Shown here piece by piece: positions 33,386 through 42,570 of a DNA stretch of 64,000 nucleotides (the first letter of the stretch is position 1; the number at the start of each line of letters is the position of its first letter). The notes beneath the pieces were generated by a model that saw only the letters and a program-made list of their open reading frames with translations, did not search any database and had not been told where the DNA came from. Source of the stretch: Pleodorina starrii (taxonomy: Eukaryota > Chlorophyta > Chlorophyceae > Chlamydomonadales > Volvocaceae). A program made the position numbers and the translations under genes. The DNA lies in assembly GCA_030267565.1 (NCBI GenBank), contig BRXU01000010.1:2476501-2540500 (forward strand), in the 5' to 3' direction.

Positions 33386-35964
33386 ATGGACACCATATGC
33401 GCGTGCCAGAAGAAAGAGTTCAAGAAGTTCCGTGCGACTGGAACGAGCAAGAATGGCGTAGCCGAAGATTCGTGTACGGTCGAGGTCCGCTGCATTGGGC
33501 GTAACGTGCATGTAAGCAACCAGTTATGTGGGTTTGTGATGATGGGTGGGGATGCCTCGTGTGCTGCAAGATAGGTCAACGGGGGGAAGGGATGGAGGGG
33601 GAAGGAGAGGGCTTCTCAATAACTGGTCTGCTGTCATTGCTGCGTTTTTGCGTGTTTGCAGAATAGGCTGCCTACTGTGTTCCCCGCAAACAGCATTGTT
33701 TGCAACCCGTGCTACAACAAGATTAATCGGCTCTTCCAAGCATCGGGAGACCTACCGCGCCCGCCATCTACGATAATTAAGCTTTCCAAAGGGGGAATTG
33801 CCAAGTTGATCGATGGATACAAGGACACCGTTGTGGCGGAGCTGGCGGCGAAAGTGAATGCGCCAGCCACCAAGTCGGATGTGCTCTCCAAACTTCTGGA
33901 GATGAAAGAGGCAAGTACGGCCGAGGGTGTCGATAGGCACCGGATCGTGTATAATATCACCTACCCCCCCCCTTCCAACCTCCTTAGGCGAAGGAGAATC
34001 AGAAGCGGCGGAGACGCGGTGCGGATGAGGGACGCATGTCCGCCAGGGGGAAGCGTGCACGCAAGGAGAGTGAGGATGACAGCGAGGAGGAGGTGCGCTT
34101 ACCGTTGCCATGCAGTGCCATGCGGGAAGCAGTGCGTGTTACTTGTTTTTTGCTTAGGCGCCTTCCCCATTCTCATTGATTGTCCAGGATGACGGCGCCG
34201 CCGAGAAGACGCCTCCCGCTCGGCAACCCAACCAGGTGCCCTTCCCATGGGTAAGTCAGCTCTCTTGCTCTGCACGGCATGTTTCTCTGGGCGCCACTTT
34301 TGCCGCGTCGCGCTCTGTTGTGTACACGTGATTTTGACTGCCTCAAATTCACCATACAGGGGGCTTACATGGGCAGCGGCAGCGGCAGCGGCATGAGCAA
34401 CGGCAACGGTATGGGCAACGGCAACGGTATGGGCAACGGCAACGGCATGGGCAACGGTATGGGCAACGGCAACGGTATGGGCAACGGCAACGGCATGGGC
34501 AACGGTATGGGCAACGGCAACGGTATGGGCAACGGCATGGGCAACGGCATGGGCAACGGCAACGGCATGGGCAACAGCACGCCGCCGGCTCAATCGCCAT
34601 TCATGCAATTCCCGGTGGTAAGTGAGCCCAATTATGTCAGTATGTTTGCCTTCATTATCTTCCAAACACACCCATTTCTCGCTTTTTTCTACGCGTTACA
34701 GTGTTTTGGGCACACAGCCGTGGGCATGGGCATGGGCATGGGCAGCGGCGGCGTGTCACCAGTCTATCAGGTGCCCACGGGTGTCCACACGGTGGGAGAC
34801 TTTGTTGCACGTGTGTATCTGCTGTAGTTTGACTGTCTTTCTTGCCCATGCGTTGCTGCAGGTGTTCGGTGCTCCCATGGTCGGTCGGGGCTTCGGTGGC
34901 GACATGTCTCCGCCGCCGGCCTATCAGGCCTCCGCAGGCATTCCCGCGGTAAGCCCAGATGCATTTGGTACCCGCTGACCCGCTGACCCGCTGACCCTTG
35001 ATATGCGTCATTCGTCGTGTGCAGGTGAGCAGCGGGGGTGGCGGCCAGTGGACGAGCTATGGCGGCAACGGCAGCGGCTTCTCCCCCCGCAACAACGGCA
35101 ACGCCCCCGGCACCGCCCCCGGCAACGCCCCCGGCTACGGCTACGCCCCCGGCACCGCCCCCGGCAACGGCAGCGGCTACACCCCCGGCAACGGCAACGG
35201 CATGGGCAACGGCAACGCCCCCGGCAACGGCTACGGCAACGGGTATGGCAACGGCCCCATCAACGGCTACACCCCCGGCAACGGGTATGGCAACGGCCCC
35301 ATGAACGGCTACACCCCTGGCAACGGGTATGGCAACGGCCCCATCAACGGCTTCGCCCCCAGCAACGCCCCCAGCAACAGCCCCATCAACGGCCACGCCC
35401 CCGACTACGCCCCCGACTACGCCCCCGGCAACGGGTGTGGCAACGGCAGCGGCAACGGCAGCGGCAACGACAGCGGCTACGCACCCGGCACTGATGAGGT
35501 AAGTCTGCGCTCATCGCCTCGTCCCCGTAGACCACACCAGAGTCTGTCCGGGCCTGTTCACCTTAGTCGGGCCCTGGCGTGTCTAGCTCAATAACCCGTC
35601 GGTGTTTGTACCAGGGTACTTATGGGTTTGTTATCTGCGCGTGTTGATCATTTCCTGTTTGTTTTGCCAACCCTCTCCCATTTTCCCTTCTCAGAACCTG
35701 GAAATGCTTGGTAGCATTGACCTGGTCAGCGAGCTCCAGAGGCACACGGACCTGATGGAGTCGAATAAAATCCGTACCGGGCACCAGCCGGCCGATGAGG
35801 GCAACGCCGATATCGCCAACCTGTTTGGATACTGGAAGGGGGTCGATGCCGATGCCGCGGTCGTTGCCGATGCCGATGCCGCGGCCGATGCCGATGCCGC
35901 GGTCGTTGCCGATGCCGATGCCGCGGTCGTTGCCCGAATTGACGAAATCATTTCCTCGTTTTAG
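33386..35964 (+). CDS. Nine-exon nuclear-type protein, Gly/Asn-rich, spliceosomal introns
   Basis: The spliced gene gives about 573 residues. Exons: 33386-33511, 33662-33910, 33988-34092, 34188-34250, 34360-34617, 34702-34791, 34862-34948, 35025-35498, 35695-35964. Every exon is a multiple of three and every intron is in phase 0. Exons 1-2 join into a cysteine pattern (ICAC, CTVEVRC, CNPC) that could be a zinc-binding module. Exon 3 is strongly basic then acidic (QKRRRRG, RGKRARKE, EDDSEEE), like a nuclear localisation signal. Exons 5-8 are Gly/Asn/Met- and Pro-rich low complexity. Exon 9 is globular with an (AD)n tail ending IDEIISSF. The function is not recognised; a nuclear scaffold or condensate-forming protein is a guess. 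Upstream 5' exons cannot be excluded. The weakest junctions are introns 3 and 6. Confidence 0.8.
33512..33661 (+). other. Intron 1 (GT-AG, 150 bp)
   Basis: It begins gtaagc after codon CAT and ends tgtttgcag before AAT. Read-through hits a stop within 63 bp. The downstream exon has no ATG near its start, so it needs splicing to be translated in this frame. Confidence 0.8.
33911..33987 (+). other. Intron 2 (GC-AG, 77 bp)
   Basis: The donor is gcaagt after GAG, with a pyrimidine-rich stretch (taccccccccc ttccaacctcc) before the acceptor ttag. The length is not a multiple of three. Removing it restores a frame with a basic cluster followed by an acidic cluster. Confidence 0.75.
34093..34187 (+). 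other. Intron 3 (GT-AG, 95 bp)
   Basis: The donor gtgcgc is weak; the acceptor is tgtccag after a pyrimidine-rich run. Splicing joins the acidic end of exon 3 (SEEE) to DDGAAEK in frame. An alternative acceptor (cttag) lies 30 bp upstream. Confidence 0.62.
34251..34359 (+). other. Intron 4 (GT-AG, 109 bp)
   Basis: A perfect gtaagt donor follows TGG and the acceptor is ccatacag. The downstream exon opens directly into the Gly/Asn/Met repeat. Confidence 0.78.
34371..34575 (+). repeat. Coding tandem repeat (ggcaacggtatg)n
   Basis: Alternating ggcaac and ggtatg/ggcatg hexamers code for GN and GM pairs in exon 5. The antisense strand also stays open through the repeat (AHAVAVAHT), which is an artefact. 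A related GN/PG repeat fills exon 8 (35080-35480). Confidence 0.88.
34618..34701 (+). other. Intron 5 (GT-AG, 84 bp)
   Basis: A gtaagt donor follows CCG-GTG. The acceptor gcgttacag follows a T-rich tract. Confidence 0.76.
34792..34861 (+). other. Intron 6 (GT-AG, 70 bp)
   Basis: The donor gtggga is weak and was chosen because it lines exon 6 up with exon 7: both run from FG(H/A) through VYQ/AYQ to a Pro/Thr/Ala end. The acceptor is gttgctgcag. An alternative donor (caggtgccc at 34771) would shorten exon 6 by seven codons in the same phase. Confidence 0.6.
34949..35024 (+). other. Intron 7 (GT-AG, 76 bp)
   Basis: The donor is gtaagc and the acceptor cgtgtgcag. A short cgctgacc triplication lies inside. 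Confidence 0.76.
35499..35694 (+). other. Intron 8 (GT-AG, 196 bp)
   Basis: A gtaagt donor follows GAT-GAG. A long pyrimidine-rich tract (ccctctcccattttcccttc) precedes the tcag acceptor. The intron contains in-frame stops. Confidence 0.8.
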
Positions 35965-36119
35965 AGCAGCATGAGCGCACAATCGTGTATCGGGTTTGTG
36001 AGTGTGTGTGAGTGTGTGGGTGATTGGGGGTGCGTGCACGCTGTGTGTATATGATGCGGTCGGTTTGACAAGAATAATTGAGTAACAGTTTTCAGTACCT
36101 AGCTACATACCTCTGCGGC

Positions 36120-36668
36120 ATGGCCAACGTACTTTACTACAGTAACTACTGCGAGTTCAGCAAGGAAGTACTAGATTTTATTTCATACCGGGGAGTCCGC
36201 TCACACTTCACGCTGGTGTGTGTGGATACGGTGGCGCGCAGCAAGTTGCCGCAGTATGTGCAGTGCGTGCCTTTGATACACACGCTGAATGGCGACGTGC
36301 TTGTAGATGATGATGTGATGCGGTTTGTGCAAACCCTTCCCGCGCCCATGCTCGCCGAGGGAGGTGTTGAGTGGACCCTCTGGAATAATGGCGACAACGT
36401 GCAGGATGGGGCTGTCGACATGCGGGATGCTGGGTTTGCCTTAGACCTGGCAGGTGTTGCAGGTGTTGCAGGTGTTGCAGGTGTTGCAGGTGTTGCAGAT
36501 GTTGCAGGTGTTGCAGAGTTGAAGGCGCTTGATACACGGAGCAATGTGAAGACAGACAGCGCTGCACTCGACCGCCTGAGCGCAGAGCGGGATAGTGACA
36601 TGCTCGAAATTCACAAGACTTTAGCACTGCAGCGCGCGCAAGCACAGCAGCGCGTGCATGCCCGCTAG
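36120..36668 (+). CDS. Thioredoxin/glutaredoxin-like protein
   Basis: The 182-residue protein begins MANVLYYSNYCEFSKEVLDF. A beta strand followed by a single cysteine (C11) and then a helix matches the glutaredoxin/thioredoxin-fold start. A VPLIHTLNGD section near 58 fits the cis-proline strand of the fold. The active site has only one cysteine of the usual CxxC, so it may be a monothiol type or a non-catalytic fold. Residues ~110-132 are six to seven GVA units encoded by a 9-bp repeat (gcaggtgtt), followed by a helical tail. A role in virion assembly disulfides is a family-based guess. Confidence 0.7.
   Translation: MANVLYYSNYCEFSKEVLDFISYRGVRSHFTLVCVDTVARSKLPQYVQCVPLIHTLNGDVLVDDDVMRFVQTLPAPMLAEGGVEWTLWNNGDNVQDGAVDMRDAGFALDLAGVAGVAGVAGVAGVADVAGVAELKALDTRSNVKTDSAALDRLSAERDSDMLEIHKTLALQRAQAQQRVHAR
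36448..36513 (+). repeat. 9-bp coding tandem repeat (gcaggtgtt)n
   Basis: About seven copies in frame code for AGV. One copy has gatgtt, giving ADV. It lies within the thioredoxin-like gene. Confidence 0.9.
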
Positions 36669-37586
36669 AACGGCGGCCATGGCTTGTATTGGCATGGGGC
36701 CCGTGGGGAGTGTGCCCGTGGGGAGCGAAGCTTTTGTCCAGATGCTTTCCTAGCACGTTTTGCTTATTTGCGGCGCGGAGCGTGAGAGTGGCGTGCGATG
36801 CGGGTGGCCGTCATATCCCCCCATGTTTTATAGATTTCATCAGCTTCCTAGACGTTCGGCTTCCTAGACGTTCGGCTTCCTAGACGTTCGGCTGTCTAGA
36901 ATACATCCGTAGTTGTTCCCTTCATTTGCTTCCCTGCGACAAGTTTGCTCCGCGGCCCCTATTGGCCCATTGTCTGCTGGGAGGGGGCGACGATATAGTT
37001 GGCGTCTGTGTGGCTTTCGGTAGACGATAGACGATAGACGGTAGACGATAAGAGCTGTTGCGTGGCGGGAGTGCACAGTACGCTGTCATTTTAATTTTTT
37101 CGCGGGTTTTTTTCTAGCCGTGATCTCTGATGGTATGCAATGACCGCAAGCCGCTGGTACCAATTTTAGGGTTAAATTTGAGCGGACGGCAGCTACCGAC
37201 AGCGGGCAAAACCATGGCGTGTAACGGGTGGGAAAAGGTATGGGGAAGCCCCGTCTTCTGCTTGTTGGATTGGATGACTAGTACTTTGCGCATTTTGTTG
37301 GCTGCTGCAAATGTTTGCTGCAATGTTGCAGGCGCAGCACTCTGCTCCTAGGCTGTAATGTATTCAGAGGGCTTTCGCCATGCGGCCCGTGGGGAGTGTG
37401 CAATACACCGCAATGCGCCTTTCATTTCATTAGTTGGATCATAACACATTTAAATTGGTCTTTACAAATACAAACATGAAATGAGCCGCTGACGTCGCCC
37501 AAGCAGCCACTCGGCTGCCTGCAGACAAGACCGCACGGAATGTGTCCAAGCAGGCCCCTGTGCGCATGCACAAACACTCTGTAACA
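36669..37586. other. Intergenic region with small repeats
   Basis: No protein-like frame is seen. It holds three copies of cttcctagacgttcgg (36846-36895), a short gacgatagac repeat (37020-37050), two copies of the stretch cccgtggggagtgtg (about 36700 and 37385), and a ~60-bp element (37330-37385) that recurs at 56692-56752. Confidence 0.6.
37330..37385. repeat. Dispersed ~60-bp element, copy 1
   Basis: The landmark ggctgtaatgtattcagagg, followed by gctttcgccatgc and preceded by gcaggcgcagcactctgc, matches 56692-56752 almost exactly. At 56.7 kb the element lies at the 5' end of a minus-strand gene, so this may be a copied promoter/start region. Confidence 0.75.
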
Positions 37587-37976
37587 TCAAACGTACACGC
37601 GCTTGCTGATGGCGACCAGGACCTGCATGTGTTTGATGATGGCGGCCCTGTCTTGTTCGGATAGGGCCGACCACATACACTTCAGGGTGTCGACAATGCC
37701 TGTGTCGCCCACCTCACCATCGTAACTCTTTTCCAGGAAGAAACGATCGTCCCCCGCCAGAATGCGGTCTGCGTAGGGCAGCGTGATTAGCTTGTGGAAT
37801 TTTTCGCACGGGATGTGTGCCATGGACGAGAAGTTTTGTGCTGCAGTCAGGCTACTGTTGATTGCGGCAAGCTCCTTGCTGAGCGCCGGGTTCGTGGCCA
37901 TCACAACGGGCTGCAAGTCTGCCAAAAAGCCCTTCATCTTGGTGTTGAACATCTGGATACAACGGGCTGCTTCCAT
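37587..37976 (-). CDS. Small conserved-type giant virus protein, function unknown
   Basis: The ~129-residue protein starts at the first ATG (MEAARCIQMFNTKMKGF); the frame extends further only from a GTG. It is helical, with KGFLADLQPVV near the start, a middle YADRILAGDDRFFLEK and an end of MWSALSEQDRAAIIKHMQVL. This layout resembles a short protein family I recall from algal giant viruses: a helix, then a FFL acidic segment, then a W-x-x-L end. No function is known to me. It is divergent from the gene at 38197, which shows a similar helical layout in its first half, so the two may be distant paralogs with a shared promoter region (37977-38196). Confidence 0.68.
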   Translation of the reverse strand: MEAARCIQMFNTKMKGFLADLQPVVMATNPALSKELAAINSSLTAAQNFSSMAHIPCEKFHKLITLPYADRILAGDDRFFLEKSYDGEVGDTGIVDTLKCMWSALSEQDRAAIIKHMQVLVAISKRVYV

Positions 37977-38196
37977 TCTTTTTCGGGTGCTGTCTGGCGG
38001 TTCTCGGGGGGCGACGGACAACACACTGTGGCACGTGGCACGCTAAGGTTTTGCTTACCATGTGCTGTCCTTAGGTGTATGAAATTACATGAGCCTTGGA
38101 AAGCGGTTGCAGTGCGCCCGAAACGGCCCACACAAAACCTAGGTCTCATGGTAGCGAGATCAACGGAAGTTACACACAGCCCTAGAGCCCCCAGCC

Positions 38197-39231
38197 ATGC
38201 CCGCAAAACTGCTGGCCGTGTTTTCCAAGGTGCACGCTGAACTGGTTGCGGACTTGGGGAAGCTGAACGAGGGTAACGGGGAAGAGCGACTTGCAGGGCT
38301 GTCGCAGGCTGCTAGTGCCCCGGTTGAGACGGTCGTAGCCCGCCTGCACGACACCTTGCCACCGGCATTCCTAGAGCAGCAGCAGGCTACACAAAACAAT
38401 GTGGACTCAGAGAGCACCCTTTCCGCACTTGCTGCAGTGGAGCTCGCACCGGGCGTGACTGTTAAAAGCATCATGCATCTGGTGCAACAGCCCGATGCGC
38501 GCCGCACACTCCTGATGTACATCTACATACTTGCCACGCTAGCGTGCGCCATCACACTCGCTGCTGACAACAGCGAGCTCCAGTCTGACGCGGGGCAGGT
38601 GGTGCTGCTACTTGAGCTGCAGCGGGCCCGCAAAGGCGCGAGCCTTGATGATGACGCTGCCACTGCCGTACCCGACTCCATCAAACCCCTGCTGGGCTGG
38701 GTGCGCGAGCTGCAGCTCAAGATCGATGCAGAGCAGGCGGCGTCCGCCTCTGCCGAGGCTGCTGGCCTGCCCGACCTCAACTTCCTGCGCAGCACCAAGA
38801 TCGGCTCACTGGCAGAGGAGATTAGCAAGGAGATAGATCTCTCCAAGCTAAACTTGGATAAGCCAGAGGACCTGCTCAATCTGACTGACCCATCCAATGG
38901 CAAAGTGATCGGAGACATTGTGAGCAAGGTGGGTACCAAAATTCAGAGCAAGTTAAACAACGGCGAGCTGCGCCAGGACGAGCTGCTTGGCGAAGCCATG
39001 AGCCTGCTGGGCAAATTCGGAGGCGGCATGGGTAAGAACATAGATGGGCTCATGAACAACCCGATGTTTAAGAGCATGGTGTCGGCCATGGGGGGCAGTA
39101 GCAACGGCGGCAGCGGTGGCCGAGGCATGCGGACGGCAGTCAACACAGGCAAGCTGCGGCAGCTGAGCGCCTGCGAGCGCTTGCGTTCCAAGTATCTAAA
39201 ACGGCACGGCAAGGACGCCTCCACAGAATAG
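38197..39231 (+). CDS. Helical hypothetical protein with Gly/Met-rich end
   Basis: The 344-residue protein begins MPAKLLAVFSKVHAEL. The first ~200 residues are helical and include VKSIMHLVQQPDARRTLLMYIYILATL, near 88-115, which is hydrophobic enough for a membrane or packed helix. The second half (SLAEEISKEIDLSKL, GDIVSKVGTKIQSKL, LLGEAMSLLGKFGGG) is amphipathic and ends with a basic tail. I associate this kind of C-terminal half with a giant virus hypothetical protein family, but this was not checked. It begins a plus-strand block running to 45839. Confidence 0.7.
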   Translation: MPAKLLAVFSKVHAELVADLGKLNEGNGEERLAGLSQAASAPVETVVARLHDTLPPAFLEQQQATQNNVDSESTLSALAAVELAPGVTVKSIMHLVQQPDARRTLLMYIYILATLACAITLAADNSELQSDAGQVVLLLELQRARKGASLDDDAATAVPDSIKPLLGWVRELQLKIDAEQAASASAEAAGLPDLNFLRSTKIGSLAEEISKEIDLSKLNLDKPEDLLNLTDPSNGKVIGDIVSKVGTKIQSKLNNGELRQDELLGEAMSLLGKFGGGMGKNIDGLMNNPMFKSMVSAMGGSSNGGSGGRGMRTAVNTGKLRQLSACERLRSKYLKRHGKDASTE

Positions 39232-39415
39232 GGCAACCATCAAGGGGGGTCAATACATTCGTACCCCAGCCGTAGGATAAATCGGGTTTCATTCCCGACT
39301 TGACCCATTTCTTTTTCTTTGTGTTCAAAAACGAAACCACTCTAAGGCAGCCCACTCACCCACATCCATAATAAACACACAAAGCGAATATATACACACA
39401 CACATACGCCACGAT

Positions 39416-39808
39416 ATGAAGACAGAAGACATTTTGGCATCCGCACGTGCGTGTCACGCACTAGTCAAGAACGCTGGCACCCAAAAGGCCGCCATCCATG
39501 CGGCACGTGACGCCGCTCAGCGCGCACACCCCGAATTCGCCTTCCAATTTCCGGGCCTGTTCGACAAGTGCACCACCCCGCATGAGTTTGACTTTGCCAT
39601 GCTGGAGTTTATGCTGTCGGCCCGCGATACAATGGCCGGTGAGAATGCCAATACGCAGGTGATGGGCCGCCTGAAGGAACAGTACATTGACCCCCTGTTA
39701 AAGCACATGAACATACCTACGGACGCTCCCGTCGCGGGGGAAGAAGCTGTGCAGGAGCTCATACAGCAGGGCAAGGGGCCCAAGATAGGAAACGTCGTGG
39801 TTGCGTGA
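39416..39808 (+). CDS. Small hypothetical protein, conserved-type
   Basis: The 130-residue protein begins MKTEDILASARACHAL. It has a compact helical look: AHPEFAFQFPGLFDKC, FDFAMLEFMLSARDTM and MGRLKEQYIDPLLKHM. I recall similar short proteins in phycodnavirus-like genomes (LFxKC, then FDxxMLxFML). The function is unknown. An AT-rich leader (atatatacacacacacatac) precedes the ATG. Confidence 0.68.
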   Translation: MKTEDILASARACHALVKNAGTQKAAIHAARDAAQRAHPEFAFQFPGLFDKCTTPHEFDFAMLEFMLSARDTMAGENANTQVMGRLKEQYIDPLLKHMNIPTDAPVAGEEAVQELIQQGKGPKIGNVVVA

Positions 39809-39897
39809 TGTTTTTATCCCCCCCCTCAGCACGTCTTGTTGTGACAAACACAAAATGTGCGCTGACATCAGGACTTCAACTGACACAACAGCATTAC

Positions 39898-40269
39898 ATG
39901 TCATTTTCGCGCACACTACCATCCCCAGTGACAGACAGCACTTTTGTGCCGCCCTCGCCGCCAACACCCGTCCCGTCGCTGAATGGCGGCCTGTACACCG
40001 GTGAGCCATTCCAAGCCGGTGCAGACTGGGCAAATGTTCCGGCCACCCCCGATGCCGGGTACCTAATCCATTACGCGTTGCGCTCTGCCGATCCGCCCCC
40101 GGGCGCACTGTACCAATACCCAGCCGCCATCCGGCCTGGCAACAGTGACACCGAAATGTACGGCGTGAGACGTGTGCTAGGCCCCTACCCCATCTACTGT
40201 GTGTCAGACCGCCCCCCACAGGGCAATAACATCAACAACGCCCGCTTCAGCAAGTACACGTACATTTAG
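39898..40269 (+). CDS. Small Pro-rich hypothetical protein
   Basis: The 123-residue protein from the ATG at 39898 begins MSFSRTLPSP. It is rich in Pro, Tyr and Gly, ends FSKYTYI, and lacks membrane segments. It is not recognised. A longer frame starting near 39805 overlaps the previous gene and is less likely. The stop falls at the start of the 33-bp repeats upstream of the next gene. Confidence 0.55.
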   Translation: MSFSRTLPSPVTDSTFVPPSPPTPVPSLNGGLYTGEPFQAGADWANVPATPDAGYLIHYALRSADPPPGALYQYPAAIRPGNSDTEMYGVRRVLGPYPIYCVSDRPPQGNNINNARFSKYTYI

Positions 40270-40365
40270 TATCACCTTATTATACCAGCTGCGTACATGT
40301 AATATCACCTTATTATACCAGCTGCGTACATGTAATATCACCTTATTATACCAGCTGTGTAAACC
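40270..40365 (+). promoter_or_regulatory. Triple 33-bp repeat with TATA-like core before the phosphoesterase
   Basis: Three copies of a 33-bp unit (landmark atcaccttattataccagc at 40271, 40304 and 40337) fill the whole space between the upstream stop and the ATG at 40366. Each contains ttattata, a TATA-like core, and an acatgtaa join. The position suggests a reiterated promoter or leader element for the phosphoesterase-helicase pair. Confidence 0.6.
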
Positions 40366-42567
40366 ATGCAAGCATCTGGCGTGTACGACCTTACCCGCCT
40401 AGAAAACTGCAAGCGTCTCGTGGTTTTCTCGGATGAAGAAGGGGGCAACCCGTTTCAGGCTGACGACATGGTCCTTTCAAAAATCGGGTTGGCAGGAAGC
40501 AACGGACTTCTCGGGTTGCCAGCAGACGACAACGGAGCCACCGCACTGGTGTTTCTCGGGGACGTGCAGGATAACTCGCGCTTTTCCCTGCGTTTGATGC
40601 AGCACTTTATCAAGTTGCGGTCGAAGCGCGCGGGCCCGCGTGCCACTCCTGTGGTGCTGATCGCGGGAAACAGGGATGTGAACAAGATTCGGTGGGCCGA
40701 TGAGGCATACGTGGCGTGCGTGGACGCCAAAGGCAACTTCGCGGGCCCTTGCTGGCAACAACTCATGGACAAACGAAGCTTCACAGATATGGTGCATGAA
40801 GTGTACAAGAAATGGGGCAAACGCGATGGGTTTGCATGGAGGTGGGACGGGCTCGACCTGGCTGCCGGTCTCAATATCCCTCATTTCGCCAGGGTAGGAG
40901 CGCCCATGGGTGTGGCCGCACGGTTTGATGCTGACCGCGACCTGAGCGACAACAACAGCAGCGCATTTCGCTGGCTGTCAACATCCTTTGGCGCGGGCGA
41001 TGGTGAGTACGGCGACGCTGTGGAGCTCATCTACGGCGAACTATGTGACATGGGGCTGCTTGATCATGACCCTCCGGCAGAAATGGCTCCGCGCAAGTAC
41101 AAGTGTTTGGCGTTTGCTCTAGCGGCCATGTCCATGTCCCGCAAGTGGCCAAGCAACACGCTACCTAGGCCGCTCTGGAGCCTCAATGGCCTGTACATCA
41201 ATTACCTGATGGAATGCGATCTGTGTGCTGTCATCAAGACGCGCCAGGGCAAGGCCTTTGTCTCGCACTCTGGCCTCAATGACGATGTGGAGTACTTGTA
41301 CAGCCTGACCGGCATGGAGAGCGCGGGCCGATGGCCCAACGGGCCCATGCCCCTCGAGCATGTAGTCTCCGTGATGAACGACCAGTGGCGTGTGCACATG
41401 AAATATCTGTCCACTATGGAATACCCGTCCTTGAGCGGGGAGCAACTGCTACGCACACTACCGTTTGTGCAGTACATGATCCACATCTCGGCGGATAGCG
41501 GCAGCCACACAGACACCGACTCAGGTGCGGTGTACAGTTCGCGCGCCTCCTTGGTCAACCAGCCATGGAATGTGTTTCAAGACCCCAGGGACCGTCGGCG
41601 AAACAACAAGTTCATGCTGGCCGGGGGAGCACAGTCGCATCCGTTGCAACAGCAACCCCGGCTTCAATTGCCACGGCCGCTGCCCCAAGCCGCCCGGTGG
41701 CACTCTACCATGCTGACCAGCTACCCCCTGGTGAAGTGGAAGATGTACACAAGCGCCACTGCGACTCCCACCAACATTGAGACGATTCGCTTCAACATTT
41801 TTGGCCACCAGCCACGGGGCGCTGTACCGCTGGTGCAGTATGTCAACGGGACATACCACATTGACATGGACGTGTCAAAGATCGAGGGCCAGACAAACCA
41901 CCACAGTTACGCTCTCCTAGTGATCCCCAACACTGATACCACGAGCCCATACCACGAACCCCCCTATGTTGTCGGGCACATCCTGTTCAAGCAACACAAC
42001 AACCGCAACATGTACTTTACCGAAAAAGGCCTGCCGCAGCAGCTGCTGCTGGAAATCCTCATCCAGGGCAACAAACTACACCTCCAATACAAGGCAACAC
42101 TCAAAGAACTCGACCAACTCCAAATTATGCCTGCCAAACAAATCGTTGCTCGGGTGGATACGACCGCCATACCGACAACCAAACCTTTCAGCGTGCTCCT
42201 TGGCTACACCTTGCTGCGCGATGGCTTTATCAACCAGTACTACTTTTGCAACGAGGGTTCTAAGGCTCTAGATATGGAGGACGCGGGCGCGATGACCAAG
42301 GAATACGTTGGCGACGCTTTCCTGCAGGTTGAACGACCGATGGAGCAGCAGCAACGACAACAAGGCGGTGTGACGCGCAACGTCCATGCTGGCCGGAACA
42401 TTCTGCAAGCGGAGCGGATGGGCCTTCCATGGTCAGATAATTTGAGGCGCCCGGAGCGGCGGGCGCATGTTGCCCCGAAGCAGCGGCAACAAAGGCAGGG
42501 TGTTTCGAGCAAACTTCAGTGGCCACACATTGACAGCAGCCACTCAAAAAATAATGCCCGCCAATGA
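40366..42567 (+). CDS. Calcineurin-like metallophosphoesterase
   Basis: The 733-residue protein carries the metal-binding motif series of the metallophosphoesterase superfamily in its first 300 residues: FSDEEGG near 21, FLGDVQDN near 65, AGNRDVNK near 101 and VSHSG near 299. I recall a giant virus group with a similar GNRD(L/V)NKIR motif. The substrate is unknown. The second half (about 400-733) has no recognised domain and ends in a Gln/Arg-rich tail. The stop is 3 bp before the helicase ATG, so the two are probably a transcriptional pair. Confidence 0.85.
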   Translation: MQASGVYDLTRLENCKRLVVFSDEEGGNPFQADDMVLSKIGLAGSNGLLGLPADDNGATALVFLGDVQDNSRFSLRLMQHFIKLRSKRAGPRATPVVLIAGNRDVNKIRWADEAYVACVDAKGNFAGPCWQQLMDKRSFTDMVHEVYKKWGKRDGFAWRWDGLDLAAGLNIPHFARVGAPMGVAARFDADRDLSDNNSSAFRWLSTSFGAGDGEYGDAVELIYGELCDMGLLDHDPPAEMAPRKYKCLAFALAAMSMSRKWPSNTLPRPLWSLNGLYINYLMECDLCAVIKTRQGKAFVSHSGLNDDVEYLYSLTGMESAGRWPNGPMPLEHVVSVMNDQWRVHMKYLSTMEYPSLSGEQLLRTLPFVQYMIHISADSGSHTDTDSGAVYSSRASLVNQPWNVFQDPRDRRRNNKFMLAGGAQSHPLQQQPRLQLPRPLPQAARWHSTMLTSYPLVKWKMYTSATATPTNIETIRFNIFGHQPRGAVPLVQYVNGTYHIDMDVSKIEGQTNHHSYALLVIPNTDTTSPYHEPPYVVGHILFKQHNNRNMYFTEKGLPQQLLLEILIQGNKLHLQYKATLKELDQLQIMPAKQIVARVDTTAIPTTKPFSVLLGYTLLRDGFINQYYFCNEGSKALDMEDAGAMTKEYVGDAFLQVERPMEQQQRQQGGVTRNVHAGRNILQAERMGLPWSDNLRRPERRAHVAPKQRQQRQGVSSKLQWPHIDSSHSKNNARQ

Positions 42568-42570
42568 CAA